DNA of 37,513 nt from Alphaproteobacteria bacterium (GTDB taxonomy: Bacteria; Pseudomonadota; Alphaproteobacteria; RS24): contig JAKMDW010000021.1 in the NCBI GenBank assembly GCA_022426245.1, positions 1 through 37,513 on the forward strand, given 5' to 3'. A program made the position numbers and the translations under genes. The notes beneath the pieces were generated by a model. It saw only the letters and a list, made by a program, of their open reading frames with translations. It was not told the origin of the DNA and did no database searches. Shown piece by piece: positions 35,236 to 37,513 of the stretch. The number at the start of each line of letters is the position of its first letter. Within the stretch, counting starts at the first letter, position 1.

Positions 35236-36455
35236 CTAAACCCGTTTCATCACCAAAGTTGCATTGGTGCCGCCAAAGCCGAAGGAGTTTGACATCACAT
35301 GATTGAGCGTTGCCTCGCGGGTTTCTTGCACGATTGGCATATCGGCAAAGTCCGGGTCCAGCTCGTCAATATGCGCCGAACCGGCGATGAAATTGCCTTG
35401 CATCATCAGCAGGGCATAAATCGCCTCTTGCACGCCGGCCGCGCCGAGCGAATGACCCGACAGCGATTTGGTGGCGGAGAAAGCCGGACAATCAGTCCCG
35501 AATACTTCGCGCAAGGCCTCAATTTCTTTAATGTCGCCGACCGGGGTCGAGGTGGCGTGCGGGTTGATATAATCGAGCGGCGCGCCGGTGTCTTTCATTG
35601 ATTGGGTAAGGGCCATTTGCATACACCGCACCGCGCCCTCGCCGCTTGGCTGCACCATGTCATGCCCGTCAGAGGTCGCGCCATAGCCGGTCACTTCGGC
35701 GTAAATTTTTGCACCGCGCGCTTTCGCCCGCTCCATTTCTTCGAGCACCAAAACCCCGGCCCCACCGGCGATGACAAAGCCGTCGCGGTTTTTGTCATAG
35801 GCGCGGCTGGCGGTTGCTGGTGTGTCATTATAATTGGCGCTCATCGCGCCCATCGCGTCGAACAAAACCGATAGCGCCCAATCAAGCTCTTCGCCGCCGC
35901 CGGCAAACATCACATCTTGTTTGCCCCATTGAATCATCTCCGCCGCATTGCCGATGCAATGCGAGGAGGTGGCGCAAGCCGAGGAAATTGAATAATTGAC
36001 GCCTTTAATGCCGAACGGTGTGGCCAAAGTGGCTGAATTGGTGCTGCTCATGGCTTTCGGCACGGCAAATGGCCCGACCCGTTTCGGGCTGGCATTGCGC
36101 GCCGTATCAGCCGCGGCAATCAGCGCTTTGGTTGACGGGCCGCCCGAGCCCATAATCAGGCCGGTCATCGGGTTTTGAATGGTATCTTGTTCAAGTCCGG
36201 CATCGGCAATGGCTTGCTCATGGCGACGTAATTCCACGCCGCGCCATCGCCCATAAAGCGGCGCACGCGTTTATCGACCGCTTCTTCAATATTCAGCGTG
36301 GGCTGTCCGGCGACTTGGCTGCGAAAACCAAGCTCGGCAAAGTCAGCCATCGCTGAAATGCCCGATTTGCCCTCGGCCAATGCGGTTGCAACTTCATTTG
36401 CACTATTGCCGAGGCTCGACACGATGCCCATTCCGGTAATGGCGACACGACGCAT
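35236..36455 (-). pseudogene. fabB: 3-oxoacyl-ACP synthase I (FabB), interrupted by a one-base frameshift
   Basis: Condensing enzyme needed to elongate unsaturated acyl chains made by FabA. The start (ATG, complement of 36453-36455) has AAGGAGAAC upstream. Residues 1-79 (MRRVAITGMGIVSSLGNSAN and on to GAAWNYVAM) are normal. The frame then breaks after the ATG codon at 36219-36221: the DNA reads ATG-AGCAAGCC where ATG-GAGCAAGCC would give the expected [11 protein letters not shown]. From there to the TAG at 35236-35238 the second frame is intact. It contains the active-site [13 protein letters not shown] (Cys about 161), [11 protein letters not shown] and [11 protein letters not shown]. Adding one base gives exactly 406 residues, the usual FabB length. 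No other damage is seen, so this may be a sequencing or assembly error, or a very recent mutation. Confidence 0.93.
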
Positions 36456-36480
36456 GAGCGTTCTCCTTCAGCTTCTCAAA

Positions 36481-36990
36481 TTACATTTGTTCGGGACGGA
36501 ACAGACCCACCCGCAGGCCCTCGGCCTCATAAATCATTTTATCATCGGCATAAAGACGCGCATCGCCGATGCCCATCACCAGCTTACCGGCCATGACCCG
36601 TTTCATATCCACTTCATAGCGCACCAGCTTGACATCGGGCATCACCTGACCGGTGAATTTAATCGCGCCGCCCAGCGCACGACCGCGACCCGGATGGCCC
36701 AACCAGCCGAGATAAAAACCGATAAGCTGCCACATGGCATCAAGCCCCAAACAGCCCGGCATCACCGGATCGGTTTTGAAATGGCAGTCGAAAAACCATA
36801 AGCCGGGGTGAATATCCAATTCGGCTTCCATGTGGCCTTTATCAAATGCGCCGCCATCGTCAAAAATTTTGGTGATGCGGTCAAACATCAGCATCGGGGG
36901 CGCGGGAAGGCGCGCATTGCCATCGCCGAAAACCGTGCCGTCGCCGCAGGCAATCAATTCGTCATAGGCATATGAATTTTGTCGTGACAT
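36481..36990 (-). CDS. fabA: 3-hydroxydecanoyl-ACP dehydratase/isomerase FabA
   Basis: Dehydrates 3-hydroxydecanoyl-ACP and isomerises trans-2 to cis-3-decenoyl-ACP, the branch point to unsaturated fatty acids under all oxygen conditions. The protein is 169 residues. The catalytic His70 is in [15 protein letters not shown] and Asp84 is in CLGLDAMWQ, the same numbers as in E. coli FabA. The start has TGAGGGAAAAAC before the ATG. fabB follows after 25 bases on the same strand, the normal fabA-fabB operon. It is divergent from irr across 176 bases that contain a long dyad. Confidence 0.97.
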   Translation of the reverse strand: MSRQNSYAYDELIACGDGTVFGDGNARLPAPPMLMFDRITKIFDDGGAFDKGHMEAELDIHPGLWFFDCHFKTDPVMPGCLGLDAMWQLIGFYLGWLGHPGRGRALGGAIKFTGQVMPDVKLVRYEVDMKRVMAGKLVMGIGDARLYADDKMIYEAEGLRVGLFRPEQM

Positions 36991-37035
36991 GTTTTTCCCT
37001 CAAAATGGCTCGCGGATTTCGAAGAAATTAGCACG

Positions 37036-37059
37036 GTTTTAAGGCATATGCCATAAAAC
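37036..37059. promoter_or_regulatory. 24-bp near-perfect dyad between fabA and irr (candidate operator)
   Basis: The half-site GTTTTANGGCAT is mirrored to give 24 bases with only the central-flanking pair 37042/37053 mismatched. The core GGCATATGCC (37043-37052) is perfect. It lies 46 bases upstream of the fabA start and 107 bases upstream of irr, a fitting place for a regulator of fabA-fabB. It does not match the Irr-box consensus I know (TTAGAA-type inverted repeats). Confidence 0.6.
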
Positions 37060-37112
37060 TTGGCCCGTCTTTGCGCACCTCTTTGCATGTTGCGGCCAAG
37101 CAAGAGGTTCTC

Positions 37113-37141
37113 TTGACAGCATCGGGTGCAATTTGTATTTC
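37113..37141 (+). promoter_or_regulatory. Candidate irr promoter
   Basis: A perfect TTGACA (37113-37118) is 17 bases from TATTTC (37136-37141). Transcription would start near 37148, with a short leader holding AAGGA ahead of the irr ATG at 37167. The -10 is only a partial match. Confidence 0.5.
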
Positions 37142-37166
37142 TTGGAATGATTTTAAGGAAGGCGTT

Positions 37167-37513
37167 ATGACCTCACCCGATTCGTGCGCACAATTGAATA
37201 AACAGACACGCCAGCGTCTGGTGGCCAAATTGGCCGCGGCGGGTTTGCGGATTACCGCGCCGCGTTTGCATTTGGCGCATTTATTGTTTCGCCACGGCAA
37301 TCGCCATGTCACGGCGGAGGCTTTGCGCGACGAAGCCCAGGCATCGGGGCTCAAAGTCAGTCAGGCAACGGTTTATAATACGCTCAACCAATTTCAAGCC
37401 GCCGGTCTGTTGCGCCAAGTGCAGGTTGACCAAGCGCGCAGCTATTTCGATACAAATATTGACGCGCATCATCATTTTTATGTCGAAGATGAAGCCCGTT
37501 TGATTGATATTGC
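37167..37513 (+). CDS. irr: Iron response regulator Irr (Fur family; partial, runs off right edge)
   Basis: Haem/iron-responsive transcription regulator of the Fur superfamily found in many alphaproteobacteria. The first 115 codons are present. The winged helix includes GLRITAPRLHLAHLLFRHGN (about 26-45) and the recognition helix VSQATVYNTLNQFQAAGLLR (about 64-83). The three histidines of the Irr haem/metal site are HHH at 101-103, in NIDAHHHFYVEDEARLIDI, which separates it from true Fur. The short heme regulatory motif (GCPWHD) of Bradyrhizobium Irr is not present, as in most Irr proteins. AAGGAAGG lies just upstream of the ATG. It is divergent from fabA-fabB, a common alphaproteobacterial arrangement. 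Confidence 0.93.
   Translation, partial: MTSPDSCAQLNKQTRQRLVAKLAAAGLRITAPRLHLAHLLFRHGNRHVTAEALRDEAQASGLKVSQATVYNTLNQFQAAGLLRQVQVDQARSYFDTNIDAHHHFYVEDEARLIDI

Noticed and set aside
36205-36235. Programmed ribosomal frameshifting in fabB
   Set aside because: No slippery heptamer, no stop-codon-stimulated site and no clear downstream structure; recoding is not known for fabB.
1-37513. CRISPR array, insertion sequence, prophage, tRNA or rRNA genes
   Set aside because: No spaced direct repeats, transposase motifs, cloverleaf or rRNA-like stretches noticed by eye on either strand; a tRNA scan was not possible.

Overview
The window looks like part of an alphaproteobacterial chromosome of moderate GC. 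The evidence is the gene order and the families present. The order malic enzyme - mutS - glnD - murJ - trpS - uspA - nfu - tsaB - rimI - fur - plsC - miaB - phoH - ybeY - corC - lnt - XRE regulator - metK - trmB - rimP - nusA - ylxR - infB - rbfA - truB - rpsO - pnp - fabB/fabA - irr is one I associate with Rhizobiales-like and related alphaproteobacteria. Irr, a PhrR-type regulator before metK and a fused YlxR/L7Ae protein point the same way. I cannot name the order or genus from sequence alone.

Layout. 1-1531 (minus) is the first 510 codons of an NADP malic enzyme with a phosphotransacetylase-like domain, running off the left edge. It diverges from mutS. 1703-10801 (plus) holds mutS, glnD, murJ, trpS and a universal stress protein. 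10829-13359 is a small accessory insert: a LysR regulator (minus) divergent from a membrane di-iron hydroxylase of the sterol desaturase family and an unrecognised polytopic membrane protein. 13486-18502 is a tight run of nfu, rutE-like nitroreductase, tsaB, rimI, fur, plsC and miaB. 18619-22961 is phoH-ybeY-corC-lnt with overlapping starts and stops, preceded by a good sigma-70-like promoter. 23043-25455 is a small regulator, metK and trmB. 25486-32806 is the translation/transcription operon rimP-nusA-ylxR-infB-rbfA-truB-rpsO. It has a promoter and, downstream of it, an intrinsic terminator inside the leader. rpsO ends in a strong terminator, and pnp follows after a structured leader. fabA-fabB lie on the minus strand, convergent with pnp across a strong terminator, and irr (plus, cut by the right edge) diverges from fabA.

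How it works together. Most of the window is housekeeping: mismatch repair, nitrogen sensing, cell envelope (murJ, lnt, plsC, fabA, fabB), tRNA modification (tsaB, miaB, trmB, truB), ribosome maturation (rimP, rbfA, ybeY, rimI), RNA decay (pnp) and metal-responsive control (fur, irr).

Points most worth a second look: (1) fabB is broken by a single missing base, although the rest of the gene is intact; (2) a near-perfect 24-bp dyad lies between fabA and irr; (3) a promoter-terminator arrangement suggests attenuation ahead of rimP-nusA-infB; (4) structured leaders precede rpsO and pnp; (5) the LysR/hydroxylase/membrane-protein insert splits an otherwise conserved block. I did not find a CRISPR array, insertion sequence, phage gene, rRNA or tRNA. 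No gene-free stretch exceeds 300 bases; the longest is the 230-base rpsO-pnp gap.
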